A stretch of 64,000 nucleotides of DNA, taken from contig CM049322.1 in NCBI GenBank assembly GCA_026874595.1, positions 31,747,340-31,811,339 of the forward strand, written 5' to 3'. Position 1 is the first letter of the stretch. The number at the start of each line of letters is the position of its first letter. A program made the position numbers and the translations under genes. The notes beneath the pieces were generated by a model, which did no database searches, was not told the origin of the DNA, and saw nothing but the letters and a program-made list of their open reading frames with translations. The stretch comes from Sipunculus nudus (taxonomy: Eukaryota > Annelida > Sipuncula > Golfingiida > Sipunculidae). This document shows, in pieces, positions 27,201 to 36,486 of this stretch.

Positions 27201-30200
27201 CCACCCAATTGCGTTTCTTCTGATGCTCTTTCTGTGGATACCACCAGCTACAATGCAACTGGACTAGTTGAGAAACGGAAGTATCAGTTTGAACTTGTTC
27301 TGTTCTACAGAGGAGATGTTGTTCAGCGACAGGGATTTGTTGAAACTGTGACACGCGGTATGTAATACCTTATTTTTTTTATTGTTCCAGTTCCACCTTG
27401 TATCTGAACTAATGTTCTCCTGACAATTCCGGTTTACCTGATCCATCTTATTTAAACTTCTCTTGTGCTCTGTATCAGATTCGCAACCATCCGCATCTTT
27501 GGCTGGACCTGTCGTAGGAGTCGTTGTAGGGGTGTGCTTTGCTTTAATCACTGTCGTAATAATATTAAAACTCGTTATAAGAAGGCGCCATACACCTAAA
27601 GGTAAGAACTCAATGTTAAATCTTTGATCAAATGTTCTGAGGAAACAATTTTATATATTTTTATTACCATTTCATTGCAAATTTATTTAAAGTAAATATT
27701 GGCAGCTTTCATTCTTAAGTGTTTTCTTTCCTTTTAGGGAATGAAATCTATTTCACGGAAAAATATCCGTCATATCAATGCATTACACATATATTTGTAT
27801 ATATGTGAAAAGCTCTCCATAGAAAAATATTTGTTATTTAGACTGCACTCCAAAGGTTGAATGAGTAGTTTGAATGGGAACTCACAAAAATGGTAGTTCT
27901 TAGATCATTCATGTTGTTGGCAGATCGGGCCAAAAATGATCAAGGGAGGCCAGTGTATCAGAATGTGAATCCAAGTATAGAAGGTAAGCAGAAAACTTAT
28001 GCCTACATTTCGTTCTATATGTTGAACATAGAATCGGCGTATCTACATTATATTATATGTACGAGTAAAAAAATGATTCAAGTAGAGCATAGGAATGACA
28101 TGCGCGGCACGGCTAATGACAGTTTACGTGTCTTTTAGCGGCAACGTCCTATGAGATGTTAGGCAGAGTCGATTCTAAGACCAGAAAAGGTACGCACACA
28201 TTTTGTTTGTTTAATCATGAAGGTGTTTATGATAACAGTAGAAGTTAACGACTGTATAATAATTAGTTTTTTTTTGTAATTTTAAATCAAAAGGATAAAT
28301 AATGATTATGGAAAGGAGGTCACAGTTAAATAAATAAAATCTTATTTCATTCGTGTATCTAAAATAAACCACTAGATGGCTGCTAGTAGGAATAAAAAGA
28401 ACAAAATAATTATTTCAAGGAAATCATAAGGGCTTTTCAGTTAGTAAAGATGGTCATACAATCGCCCTTTATTGAAATCTGAGTTTTATATTCCACCTTT
28501 CTCGTGGACAGACATTAACTCTATATGCCACTAACAGCATTTTTGTTCAGAAATATTAACAGATTTATAATGCAACAATAGACGTGTCTAGATTCCAATA
28601 AACGAAAGGCTATAATATTAAGTTTAACTATAGCGTTTATATAATTCACTTTGTTGTCTGAAACAAGGTTCTGTTCAGAGTATGTTCATGTACGTGCTCC
28701 TGAACGGAATTTACACTTGTGTTTTTTTTTATGTTCGTAATTCCAACAACCAGAGTGATATATTATAGGAAGATACCTGTTAAATCTAAAATGATATTGC
28801 ATAGATTGCCAAAGGATCTGGAATCACATACCAATATTTTTGTGTGTAAATTGACGTTAATATAATTTATGGAGTGTATAGATGTAATTGTAAGTATAAA
28901 AAAATAATGCAGCGTTCTTAGCCCATGTGTACCTTTATATGAACATTTTGAGGTTGTATGCGAAATGTGTACGCAGAGTAAGTGGCACATTAATTATGCC
29001 ATGATAATGTTATTTTTTTTATAATAGTAGTAGTGTGAGTGGTAGTAGCAGCAGTAGATATGCTAGTAAATGTAGTAGTAGTTGTTGTAGTTAAAGTAGA
29101 AGGAAAGGAAGGGGACAAGGAGGTCTATTTTATCATAACAAATATAAACGTTTTTTGCAGAAGAAACGTATCAGGAGCTACAAATTCCTTATGAGTATGA
29201 AGTTGTGCAACACAACATAATTACACAAGGTTAGTTTTAGAATAGAAGGTTGAAATATTCTCTCAGAGTAAAAAATAAATTTTTATTTTATATCGTCGTG
29301 CAGAAATCTACTGTATTATAAACATAATATGTGATGTACATATTTCACTAGCCCAAGCATATTTAGCAGAAATGTTAAAGTAAATGTATCTATTTTACCC
29401 AGAACAAACTTATGAAGATATACCAGAAACAAAGAAAATCAACTTGCAGGGCGAAACAGGTGAATATTTTATATTTCACATATCAAGTATTATGATAACT
29501 TCTTTTCGGACTATATTGCCAATTGACTGAACATCTAAAGCTGTTGTTGCCTAATTCTCCATCTGATAAATGCAAATGGATAAATATGAGATCCATTTAC
29601 TAATACCTCGCATTATTGGTCAGAACTATAAGAGAACAACATGTAATTTGATTGAAGTGATATATCATCACTTAAAGCTCACTTTAACGTAGGGACGAAA
29701 ACGTTTATTTATGCACAGGTCATTTATATGTTGATATGTTACTACATAGGAGCAAACCATCCAAAGAGCACTCGGCTCATCGTAACAAAATAGCCTGAAA
29801 GAAGGAACTTAACTACAATTCTTTAGGCCACACTTCTTGTACCGTAAATCATAGTCCTGCTTTGCCTTTTCTTTTTATTGGTTTTACAGGTAAATACTTT
29901 ATCATTGTCACATGTCTGTTTCCAGATACGACAAATTATCAGGAGCTAGATCGGAAGAAGGATTCAAAGGAATATGAAAATACTATCAGTGGTCAGTTAA
30001 AAGCTTTAAGCATGTCTGTTATATACGTTATTATTACGAAGACTCTGCGTTGTACCTTACTCTTCATTATCTACACATCAGTTATTATTTTCCTCGTCTT
30101 TTCAGGTTTCAGCATTTTAAGTATATAACGGCTATGTAATACTTAAACTTTCAATAGTTGTAAGTTGTAAAATTGTTAATTATCTAGACAATACTTTCCA

Positions 30201-30427
30201 TTGGTACATGATGAAGCCCTTTGTAATCCTGTACAGAATTGAGACTGGTGTATGATTGTTTTTGCCCCTAAACGACTTTATATTCCAGCAAGTAAAATGA
30301 TGTTATTCTTGAAAGATTTATATACAATTTTCAATTACAAATATAGTTTTTTTTTTCAGACGGGCCAGCGAAAACGTATGAGAAACTCAGATATGACACG
30401 GGCTGCAGTTTATCCACAACAACTTAA
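9152..30427 (+). CDS. Gene A: Ig/FN3 transmembrane receptor with tyrosine-motif tail (17 exons, spliced)
   Basis: Type I membrane protein predicted by joining exons 9152-9236, 10855-11169, 11428-11700, 16302-16586, 17246-17512, 23255-23533, 24587-24865, (25855-26160), 26420-26725, 27043-27357, 27479-27601, 27924-27983, 28139-28189, 29161-29229, 29403-29459, 29926-29991 and 30360-30427. Without exon 8 the sum is 2898 nt, giving 965 residues and a stop in frame. Order: signal peptide (1-28), Ig1-Ig6 (29-594), FN3-1 (595-696), FN3-2 (697-801), transmembrane (802-842), tail with about ten tyrosines (843-965). All internal exons are phase 1-1 with GT-AG borders. Including exon 8 stops translation at 26046 after 658 residues, with no membrane anchor. 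Architecture resembles Ig-superfamily adhesion and inhibitory receptors (CEACAM/Siglec/nephrin-like), but no orthologue is claimed. Its paralog, gene B, faces it at 48.8-62.8 kb. Confidence 0.82.
9349..9404. repeat. (TC)n-(TA)n microsatellite
   Basis: CTCTCTCTCTC running directly into a TA dinucleotide tract inside intron 1. Confidence 0.9.
10387..10432. repeat. (AAT)n microsatellite
   Basis: AAT/AAC trinucleotide run. On the reverse strand it generates a poly-Leu ORF that is not real. Confidence 0.9.
10855..11169 (+). CDS. Gene A exon 2: Ig domain 1 (V-like)
   Basis: 105 codons, phase 1-1. B-strand Cys in VQMDCK, core Trp in LRWRAG and F-strand Cys in DSQDYYCIITL give the canonical Ig pattern. 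The long Cys-to-Cys spacing with an extra C in WGVCQLSN suggests a V-type domain with a possible third disulfide partner. Acceptor TTATAATTTAG and donor ATAG|GTAAAA. The open frame extends upstream of the acceptor, but the signal-peptide exon joins only here with matching phase. No counterpart is visible in gene B within the window. Confidence 0.82.
11428..11700 (+). CDS. Gene A exon 3: Ig domain 2
   Basis: 91 codons, phase 1-1. Landmarks: EGEQAVLTC (B strand), QYMWKK (core Trp), REDQGSYRCVV (the D-x-G-x-Y-x-C signature). Acceptor CTTCCAG, donor GATT|GTAAGT. Homologous to gene B exon 62535-62810 (shared VLTC, DQG-Y-C and LEVD end). Only 258 bp separate it from Ig1. Confidence 0.9.
12644..12661 (+). 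repeat. Poly-G run
   Basis: About 18 consecutive G. Similar runs occur near 4346, 14720, 33196 and 34762 on this strand, with poly-C near 5701 and 45753. All are homopolymer tracts in otherwise AT-rich DNA. Confidence 0.9.
15107..15181. repeat. (TA)n microsatellite
   Basis: About 75 bp of TA dinucleotides in intron 3. ORFs through it on both strands are artefacts. Confidence 0.95.
16302..16586 (+). CDS. Gene A exon 4: Ig domain 3
   Basis: 95 codons, phase 1-1. B-strand RITLTCTAYGGRP and F-strand DWHGKSCSCSSS carry the canonical cysteines plus two extra ones (SNC, SCSC). Gene B has the same four-Cys layout (LTCTATGGRP, QWTC, NQCVC), so two disulfides are likely in this domain. The core Trp of gene B (VQWTC) is Ser here (LTSNC). 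Acceptor TAATATTTAG, donor TACT|GTGAGT. Confidence 0.88.
17246..17512 (+). CDS. Gene A exon 5: Ig domain 4 lacking both cysteines
   Basis: 89 codons, phase 1-1. Recognised by SGRPDPNYNWYINNQ and REDNGKKLKFQVTNAHT, which align with gene B exon 56915-57196 (KGRPACSYTWYKEG, REDNGKEIKCVVQNEHT). The B-strand Cys (ATCQV in B) and the F-strand Cys (IKCVV in B) are both replaced here (RRLTY and LKFQV), so the core disulfide is gone as a pair. Acceptor TTCTTTTAG, donor CAGT|GTAAGA. The frame is open, so it can still be expressed. Confidence 0.85.
17670..17725 (+). mobile_element. Possible tRNA-derived SINE head
   Basis: An A-box-like TGGTGTAATGG at 17677-17687 is followed 24 bp further by the B-box-like AGTGGAATCC at 17711-17720, spaced like an internal pol III promoter. 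The flanks do not pair into a full cloverleaf, so it is not a functional tRNA. Could be coincidence. Confidence 0.3.
19730..20060 (-). mobile_element. Probable tRNA-derived SINE
   Basis: On the minus strand TGGCTAAGGGG (20033-20043) is an A box followed by TAGAGCACAG as in Lys-type tRNAs, then GATGTCGTGAGTTAAAAAACTC as a degraded B box. The adjacent GC-richer body (CCCCAAAGACGCACTCG, CTCCATTACTGGGTCATAAC on the plus strand) fits a SINE body. Exact ends and target duplications were not found. Confidence 0.4.
22080..22690 (+). repeat. Four-copy ~153-bp tandem repeat
   Basis: The unit core CTAAATATTAT.NGATTTCATTCAAATT followed by GGTCAGTGATTGCTCTCATGCTTACCTTGGTT and a GTCTGTCTGTCACTCTGTC stretch recurs from about 22109, 22266, 22418 and 22570, spacings of 152-157 bp. 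The overlapping reading frames through it (repeated Cys/Leu/Ser-rich peptides) are by-products of the repeat, not genes. Confidence 0.88.
23255..23533 (+). CDS. Gene A exon 6: Ig domain 5
   Basis: 93 codons, phase 1-1. C-set-like pattern: ETLTLSCSADSNPAA (B strand), DYQWTRD (core Trp), KKTDGGVYRCTVT (F strand). Matches gene B exon 55806-56090 (LVLDCEAESNPAA, HFMWSHQ, DDAGTYTCEV). The S-N-P-A motif after the first Cys is typical of I/C2-type domains of adhesion receptors. Acceptor TCTCTCCACAG, donor CAGT|GTGAGT. Confidence 0.92.
23534..24586. other. Gene A intron 6
   Basis: 1053 bp with a (TA)n tract at 24187-24250. Nothing else recognised. Confidence 0.5.
24187..24250. repeat. (TA)n microsatellite
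   Basis: TA dinucleotide run in intron 6. Confidence 0.95.
24587..24865 (+). CDS. Gene A exon 7: Ig domain 6
   Basis: 93 codons, phase 1-1. Landmarks: TEYEQLSMNCSADGFP, SNWRQL, EYTDAGLYICQAKNE. I chose the acceptor ATGTTTCAG over the nearer upstream CACCAG because the first residues (YLHLTV..TEYE) then align with gene B (FLHVQT..TEYD). Donor CGAT|GTAAGT. Last intact Ig domain of gene A. Confidence 0.88.
24866..25854. other. Gene A intron 7
   Basis: 989 bp, AT-rich, no recognisable element or exon. Confidence 0.45.
25855..26160 (+). pseudogene. Gene A exon 8: Ig domain 7 with in-frame stop
   Basis: The exon is exactly 306 nt, like its intact gene B counterpart (53907-54212), and remains alignable end to end: TAKQPDHPSEGKKVFTALG against TAKQLGHPAEGRRVFTKIG, and LNITNVTISHLGNYTVHG against LNITNVTVSNIGNYTVHG. 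A TAG at 26046-26048 interrupts it where gene B reads GAG (LES). The donor is the poor G|GTCATT instead of G|GTAACT. Both neighbouring exons are phase 1, so skipping it restores the full receptor. Inclusion would give a 658-residue protein ending before the membrane. Both paralogs lack the canonical Ig cysteines here. A sequencing error at one base cannot be excluded for the TAG. Confidence 0.78.
26420..26725 (+). CDS. Gene A exon 9: fibronectin type III domain 1
   Basis: 102 codons, phase 1-1. FN3 hallmarks: PGAPFIDPDRSFPTPVSVEIWW (A-B strands with B-strand Trp), GGYVQTFSVHY (C strand Tyr) and LKPETTYTIKVMAHNGHEGGSSTASN (L-x-P-x-T-x-Y-x-x-x-V-x-A-x-N signature). Closely matches gene B exon 52475-52783 (GAPFI, TPVSV, GGYVQTFS, TAHN). 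Acceptor after a long T-rich tract; donor CTAG|GTATTG. Confidence 0.92.
27043..27357 (+). CDS. Gene A exon 10: fibronectin type III domain 2 with CxPPxC insert
   Basis: 105 codons, phase 1-1. FN3-like: STAYLNWQKPQGPYDAQRI (B-C strands), YNATGLVEKRKYQFELVLFYRG (E-F strands). Between them lies QKKRNTDTCTPPNC: a basic run and a CTPPNC cysteine pair shared with gene B (RKKRDTSGCIPPSC). In gene A the P4 arginine of a furin-type site is Gln, so cleavage is less likely here. Acceptor CTGTGACAG, donor CGCG|GTATGT. Membrane-proximal domain. Confidence 0.9.
27479..27601 (+). CDS. Gene A exon 11: transmembrane segment
   Basis: 41 codons, phase 1-1. A short juxtamembrane stalk (DSQPSAS) leads into a roughly 25-residue hydrophobic helix beginning AGPVVGVVVGVCFALITVV and ending before the basic stop-transfer IRRRH. 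Two overlapping GxxxG motifs lie in the outer leaflet half, as in helix-pairing single-pass receptors. No charged residue lies in the helix, so there is no DAP12/CD3-type adaptor signal. Acceptor CTGTATCAG, donor AAAG|GTAAGA. Confidence 0.92.
27924..27983 (+). CDS. Gene A exon 12: tail cassette with VYQNV
   Basis: 20 codons, phase 1-1 (DRAKNDQGRPVYQNVNPSIE). Y-Q-N-V fits the pY-x-N consensus for the GRB2 SH2 domain. The acceptor TTGTTGGCAG has a modest pyrimidine tract; the donor GAAG|GTAAGC is strong. First cytoplasmic exon after the stop-transfer basics. Confidence 0.75.
28139..28189 (+). CDS. Gene A exon 13: tail cassette with TSYEML
   Basis: 17 codons, phase 1-1 (AATSYEMLGRVDSKTRK). T-x-Y-x-x-L is close to the ITSM/ITIM class of SHP/SAP-docking motifs. 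Acceptor GTGTCTTTTAG, donor AAAG|GTACGC. Aligns with gene B tail exon 49876-49944 (A....YEVI). Confidence 0.75.
28190..29160. other. Gene A intron 13
   Basis: 971 bp, AT-rich, with a short GTAGTAG-type tract near 29025-29095. No other feature recognised. Confidence 0.45.
29161..29229 (+). CDS. Gene A exon 14: tail cassette with TYQEL and YEYEVV
   Basis: 23 codons, phase 1-1. Three tyrosines: TYQEL, then PYEYEVV. The pair YQEL...YEVV resembles an ITAM, but the gap is 5 residues rather than the canonical 6-8, so I call it ITAM-like only. Acceptor TTTTTTGCAG, donor CAAG|GTTAGT. Confidence 0.8.
29403..29459 (+). CDS. Gene A exon 15: tail cassette with TYEDI
   Basis: 19 codons, phase 1-1 (EQTYEDIPETKKINLQGET). 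Single Y-E-D-I motif. Acceptor ATTTTACCCAG, donor ACAG|GTGAAT. The start EQTYE is echoed by a broken candidate exon in gene B (49553-49615). Confidence 0.75.
29926..29991 (+). CDS. Gene A exon 16: tail cassette with NYQEL and EYENT
   Basis: 22 codons, phase 1-1. TNYQEL is ITSM-like (T-x-Y-x-x-L) and KEYENTIS gives a pY-x-N GRB2-type site. Acceptor CTGTTTCCAG; donor AGTG|GTCAGT is weaker at +3. YENT is conserved in gene B exon 49067-49105. Confidence 0.75.
30360..30427 (+). CDS. Gene A exon 17: terminal tail exon with TYEKL
   Basis: 22 codons and TAA at 30425-30427. DGPAKTYEKLRYDTG has one Y-E-K-L motif and a second tyrosine five residues later. The acceptor follows a T-tract (TTTTTTTTTCAG). 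Aligns with gene B terminal exon (PANTCEELK), where the motif tyrosine is Cys. The stop closes the 966-codon frame exactly, which supports the whole exon chain. Confidence 0.8.
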
Positions 30428-32277
30428 CATGCCCTGTTAAGTATAATGAGCATTTATATTATTTAGATGATAATTACATAGGACCAGGAACACAAACAAG
30501 GAAGTTACACAACAAGCTGTTATTCAAACCTTGCTTGACTGTTGTAACATAATACATCTTGATCAATCATTCTGATGCAATCATATGTATCAAATTTATT
30601 TATTGTAGCTTATTAGTAGGGCCATCTGATGTCATCCTTAATTTACGAATTCTACTTGTAATTTGAGAATGCAGAGGAATTTCAAACTTTACATGCTGAA
30701 AGTCCTTACGGGTCCTTTGTCAAAATGATAAAGTAAATCACCATGACATATTCTCAGACTTTCGGGCTTAAACCATTGTTCCCTTACAAGAATCAGAAAA
30801 CTGTTTGATTCTAACAAAATTTATTGGTTATAGGAATTTGTAAGCACCACTTGTAATCTTTCTCTTTCTGTGGATTTAACGTGATACAGCTACGAGTCTA
30901 AACTTCGGCGGATCACAAAACTTAACCGTAGGACCGATCAGACATCACACTTTACATGCTGACAGACCCTAATGTGTTCTCAAATTAGTCATTGTGACGT
31001 ATATTTTCTGAGTTAAGGAACAGAATCATTTTCGCCACATCAGAGACTAAGACTCGTAAATGTCAAATCATATAAAGTCCATATTACATGGGAACGGCTG
31101 GAAGTATTCTCATCGACATTTTAAATGCTGCTGTAGGCTGGTGGTGACACCTTCTATTTATCAATTTTGGAAAGTTTCTTCCTATTACAGACAGCGTAGC
31201 TAAACTTCATTAATAGTTTCTATTTGAATAAGTTTTGTAATCATCAGATCAATCTTCATCTTTATCTAGTAAGTATCGTACTAGTAAAACAACATGGTAA
31301 GACCACATCATTCTACTTGATGTTACTAATGTGTGATTTACTTGGCTAATGGAATATTTTGAATTTTAATTGGTGTTTGTTTGTTTGTTTTTTTTTTGTG
31401 TGTATGCCGAGATATGCATGAAGAATTTGTCATCCTGATATAATCCTTGTTCTGGATGCCGAATACAACCAGAAGTATCCTGTTCTAAATTTTGCACGTG
31501 GTTATTCCTTAATAATATAACTGCATCGTTGAACTAGTGATTGTGTATTGACTTGTACTTACCCATTTGAAAGAAATATCCACATATTCACCGATATATG
31601 ATCAATATGTGAGTTCATCACAATATACCCTGGATTATGAAAAAATAAAGATGATATACTGATCGGAGAATGACAAAACAATCGTGGGTTTAGGTCAATG
31701 GGTGGAATATATTCTGCGTTTTACGTTGCATAATCTATTTTTGTTTAATTCATCATTTATTTCATTTTTAAAGTAATGCAAATACTTGCAAATACTTGCA
31801 AATACTTGAAGATATGATAATGTTCCTCTTTGTTTTCAATGTTATGCAACCCTACTTTTCAAAATAATTCAGATTGAGTGCAATGTACATCACCGCACCG
31901 ATAACCAAATCCCGTTTACGAACTATATGTTTGTTCAGGGCAGTTCAGCGCACTGATTATATGGAAGCTCTACATGAAGTACACAAAGCCTATATGATGG
32001 CTGTCGTATTCCCTGATTTAATGAAACGTCATTACTTTAATGTTTACCTATATCTGTGTAGTTACATGTGAATAAATAATAAATAATTGCAATAACTTTT
32101 ATGGATCCGACATCTTTGGCAAATAACATAATAAGATACCTTAACTGTATACCGACAACGAAGGTTCCAACATGCACCATTCATTACTCGAGTAAGATAT
32201 GAGGTATGATTCAAATAGAGCAATCACAGTTACCCCTGCAAGGGGAAGAAAACTCAACTAACCACAGGTCTAAGAAA

Positions 32278-32280
<3 letters not shown>

Positions 32281-32331
<51 letters not shown>
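32281..32331. repeat. (TA)n microsatellite
   Basis: Uninterrupted TA dinucleotide run of about 50 bp. Confidence 0.95.
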
Positions 32332-32332
<1 letters not shown>

Positions 32333-32739
32333 ATGTGTGTATGTAATATGTGGACCGATCGATGCTTATTTTTTTTTACCTGAAGCTCTTGACAACGCAT
32401 GCCTTATTTGTTAATCTAATAAATGTGCACTTAATGATATTAATTATAATAAAACTAAAAAAAATATAGTATGGAGATTGAGGCAGAACTCACAAATACA
32501 GATCAAACACGGTCTTAGATTAATTTCTTTTCAAAATATTTATTTAAGATTTATTAAAAAATCTGCTGAACAAACACACATCTGGTGAAATCTAGTTTGG
32601 TCAAACACATATTTAAATACGGTAGTTTAAATATATAAAAATAATATAAAATATTAAAATGTTAAGACTTCCCTGGTTAAAATTTTTTTATTGTAATTTT
32701 ACGGTCATTTAGCGAACATTATATACCAACATTAACAGC

Positions 32740-33700
32740 GGTTTTTAATTGTAAAAAAAATACTTACGTTCGTGTAAATTAGTTGACGAGTACTCGGTAG
32801 GTGTCGCTACTTTCGGCCGTGTTTTCATTGTATGAAACGAGGAAGTGTTGCAGACGATGAAAACATTGATCAGCTGATTTGATCACGCGATTTGTCACGA
32901 CTCGGATGTTTCACTTGATATTTACATACAAGTGTGGTTGTTATCTCCGCGACTCACAAAGCTACGAAGATCTGTCAGGTATGAAACAGCAGATTAAGAC
33001 CTTGGGAACCCGAGGTGGCCCACAATCACGCACACAAATTTGAAACGTGGCAGTTCAACAAATGTAAGCAACCAAGTTCATGTTTTCTACATTCCTCCTG
33101 CTGCTGGGGCTATGAATGGAGAAAAACACAATAACTGATGTCAAAATTTTACTTATTCTTGTTTCTCTTTTATTTATTTATTTATTTTTTTTTTTGGGGG
33201 GGGGGGGGGCGCTCTCTTGCTCGAAAAATTTACGACTGAATGTTTGTGTTCAAAATTTGTCTAATTTAATTAATGAGTAACCAATAGGGGTCGCCACTTC
33301 ATGTTATTAAACCAGGAAATTCTGCTTCATTCGTAAACATTGATCAGTTGTTTAGATCTCTTTCTGTGTACCTCCAGCAGCTCAGTATATGTACTTATAT
33401 GCATGTCCTTTCTTTAGGAATAACATTTTTAATGTTTTTTTTATTAAGTATTATGCCTTAAAGATTTGTACAGATATTGAAAGCGCTTTCAAATATAGAT
33501 TATCTACAGTTAAGACGTGGCGGTTTCTACCTTTTTCTTTGTTGTTGAATGCATATTTCGCTACGTTTGACTTTAATTTCCTGGTAGCATTTTATTTATC
33601 TTTGGACACAAGTAAATTTTTCAGAGATTTAACTTCCCTATCCACTAAGTCAACCAAGAAAACTGTGACAGTACCTAGTGAATTTCATGTCGGATAAACT
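32740..33700 (+). repeat. Dispersed repeat, copies 1-2
   Basis: The landmarks GGTGTCGC.ACTT, then AAACATTGATCAG.TG, appear at about 32800-32885 and again at about 33285-33350 (GGGGTCGCCACTT, AAACATTGATCAGTTGTTTAGA). The second copy continues with a stretch holding TCTACAGTTAAGACGTGGC. A third diverged copy lies at 41270-41900. A poly-G run (33196-33209) separates the first two. Confidence 0.6.
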
Positions 33701-34761
33701 TAAAATGCTTATTATCTGTAAAACATTTATTGTCACATTAAAAAACGGAACTCTTTATCAGGAAAATGTCAGATGGAGATTCATTGTGGCAACAGTTTGA
33801 AAACACGAGCTCCTTGTACAATTGAGCCAGCCACAAACCGTATCTGTTCATACTCATACTGTTGTGAAAGTGTTTCACGCGCGACTGATAATATGTTATA
33901 TTCGACATATTTTGACTGATTCTGTAATACGCGCATATTGGAACCTCTCCATGTCTTTACCATTCGGGTGCATTCAATAATGTTTTATACATGCAAACAT
34001 GTCTGCTTTCTGGCGATCCCTAGCATACCAGGTGTCAATAACTAATCGCTCTCGTAACAGCCAGTAATTCCGTAAGTAAGCCGTACCAGGTATTGCAGTT
34101 TATTCCGTGGTAGTATAGAAATCACGATTATTTTCAATAAGACACATGCAAGATTTATTGATTGACCAGATCACCCATTATGTCTAAGTAACAAGCACTG
34201 TGACGGGAGCCTTCACGATAACAATTTAACTACATTTACTTTTTTACTTATACTTTTTTTAGCGTGACTCTGATTTTGTTGCATTTATTGTTATTTATCA
34301 AAGTATACATGAAAATAATCGTATTTAGTTATAAGATGTTCTTTACATAAAACAAAAAAAAGGTTCTTCATTAATACATAAAAAAATCACATGTGATACA
34401 CAATCTGTGATGAAATATTCCCTCTAGAATACATTCATGTATAAACAAGATTCCTCTTTAAAATAAAGATGAGGTAACGGACAAATTACTATACCAGTCA
34501 AACTATTAAGTGTACGCTGTCATTTAATACGTTACAGAGTAGATTACGTACATCATATCACATCAATCGTATATAACTTCTCTTCATTCGCCTCGAATCC
34601 CCCCCCCTCCCCCCTTATAATATAATGATGCATGAATCTAACGAGTCCCACCATGCCACATATTTCTTCTTCGTAGGTCAATTAATTATTTCCTGCTGGA
34701 TGACAAACTAGCCAGTAAACAAACAATCACAGGTGTAAACTTGATCTCCTTGGTCGGGTGT

Positions 34762-34779
34762 GGGGGGGGGGGGGGGGGG
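34762..34779 (+). repeat. Poly-G run
   Basis: About 18 consecutive G following TCGGGTGT. Confidence 0.9.
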
Positions 34780-35567
34780 TAACTTTGCAACACTGAGGGA
34801 GCATATGTCTACTTCACTGTCAGTTCTGTTATGTCTTCCTGATTATCAGCTATTAAATGCTTAACTGTGCACTCTCCAGAGGGTTGACTGTTCTAAAATA
34901 TTTATATTTTTTAAATAAGATACACCTACAGAGCGCCCATTAACTCGTGCCCAGGACTTTATTATGATACTTATGACATGCGTACGATTTATCAAGTCGA
35001 GCGCACGAGTTATTAAGTTTTATATATACTTAATATATTTTTTCTCCTTTCCCCAACGGGGCTCCGTATACCCGTTCCTCAAGGGCCAATATAATTAGTG
35101 TAGAATCAAAAAGAGAGAAAAAATGACAGAGAAGGGTGACACCAGGTGGCAGCACCTCGCGTGATCCCCGATCCTCATCTCTGAGGTCAGATTAGTTAAG
35201 CAAACATGAAGTTTTGTAGAGCCCATGTCTTCACAGATAAATATTTCTGGCCTTGTCTGTCACGACCCAAGTATCACAGTGGCCAAAGGTAATATGAACA
35301 CATGACAGTTATCATGGTGTTTAAATTTTGGTCACGACACCCCTACCATCGGTGCAAGTAAACAAGTCGTTTCAAGATAAGGTAAAGAATACGTCGGGTA
35401 TATATTCTTGTCACCTTGTGACAATGCACCAATCGTCTCACGCTGGGACGTTATAAAATCACATTAAAATACCTGGAAATTCATTTAGAAAAAAATTAAA
35501 TTTGTGTAAATCTGTCATAGAATATGCCAACATGTTTGTGGATTTTGCCTTAATAAAAGATATAAAA

Positions 35568-35605
35568 TAATAATAATAATAATTATAATAATAATAATAA
35601 TAATA
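35568..35605. repeat. (AAT)n microsatellite
   Basis: ATAATAATAATAAT run interrupted once by TATA. Confidence 0.85.
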
Positions 35606-36447
35606 TACTTATTATAAAAAGAATTGAGCGTTTAGGAGGTTTAAACATATTATATTACATGATTCTATAGTGCTACTTTGAAAAAGTTAACAACTTGTAT
35701 CCTTAATATAGAATTCTTGGTTGGAAACCAACCAGGTATTACCAACCATAACGTTAGTTCTCAGTAATGCCAGGGATAAATCCAAGGACAGTGTTGGGGA
35801 AAGACCAAGATGATTTAAAGATCAATATGCTAAATGTGTTTTTTTTTCATGTGGGCGGCCACCCATCAAGTGTCACAACAATACATCTCTTTTGATATTT
35901 ATTGATAAATAGATCTAAAGTGAGCTGTTTATTTGCCAACTATTTAGGGGTCATGCCCCTTACGTTCCAGTTGATATCATCATTCTTAGCTTAAGCCAAA
36001 ACAAACCCATAAAATGATTACCAACGTCAAGATCAAATAGAGGGCACCGCAGATGCTTTAATATCACAAACCCACAGTATGTTTGTTCTCCTCTGATCAT
36101 TATTTTTAATGTTAATAGGGCAATATATTTGAACAAATATAGGTACCCAACTAGAGGAGTACCTTACACGAAAAGAAAGTGTCAAAGATCAATCTACACT
36201 CTGAGATAATGTATGTATTTATATATAACTTCCTCTTGGTGTTTATGGTGCCGGGAGCTGTTTACCTGACATCGCTTGTTTGTCTTGGCAGCCTGAAACC
36301 CCAAGGGCGACATGGTATATATTTATTATAGAGCCACCATTTAGAGAGACCCTAAGGCAAAGAATTGAAATACGAAAAGATAATATGTGCCCATGGTTAT
36401 CACTCAAGGATATTGTTATTTAATATTCATATAATCCATGATCCGTG

Positions 36448-36448
<1 letters not shown>

Positions 36449-36482
<34 letters not shown>
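36449..36482. repeat. (TA)n microsatellite
   Basis: TA dinucleotide run of about 34 bp. Confidence 0.95.

Positions 36483-36486
<4 letters not shown>

Noticed and set aside
29161-29229. Canonical ITAM in gene A exon 14
   Set aside because: YQEL and YEVV are separated by 5 residues, outside the 6-8 spacing, and the second motif ends in Val. Described only as ITAM-like.
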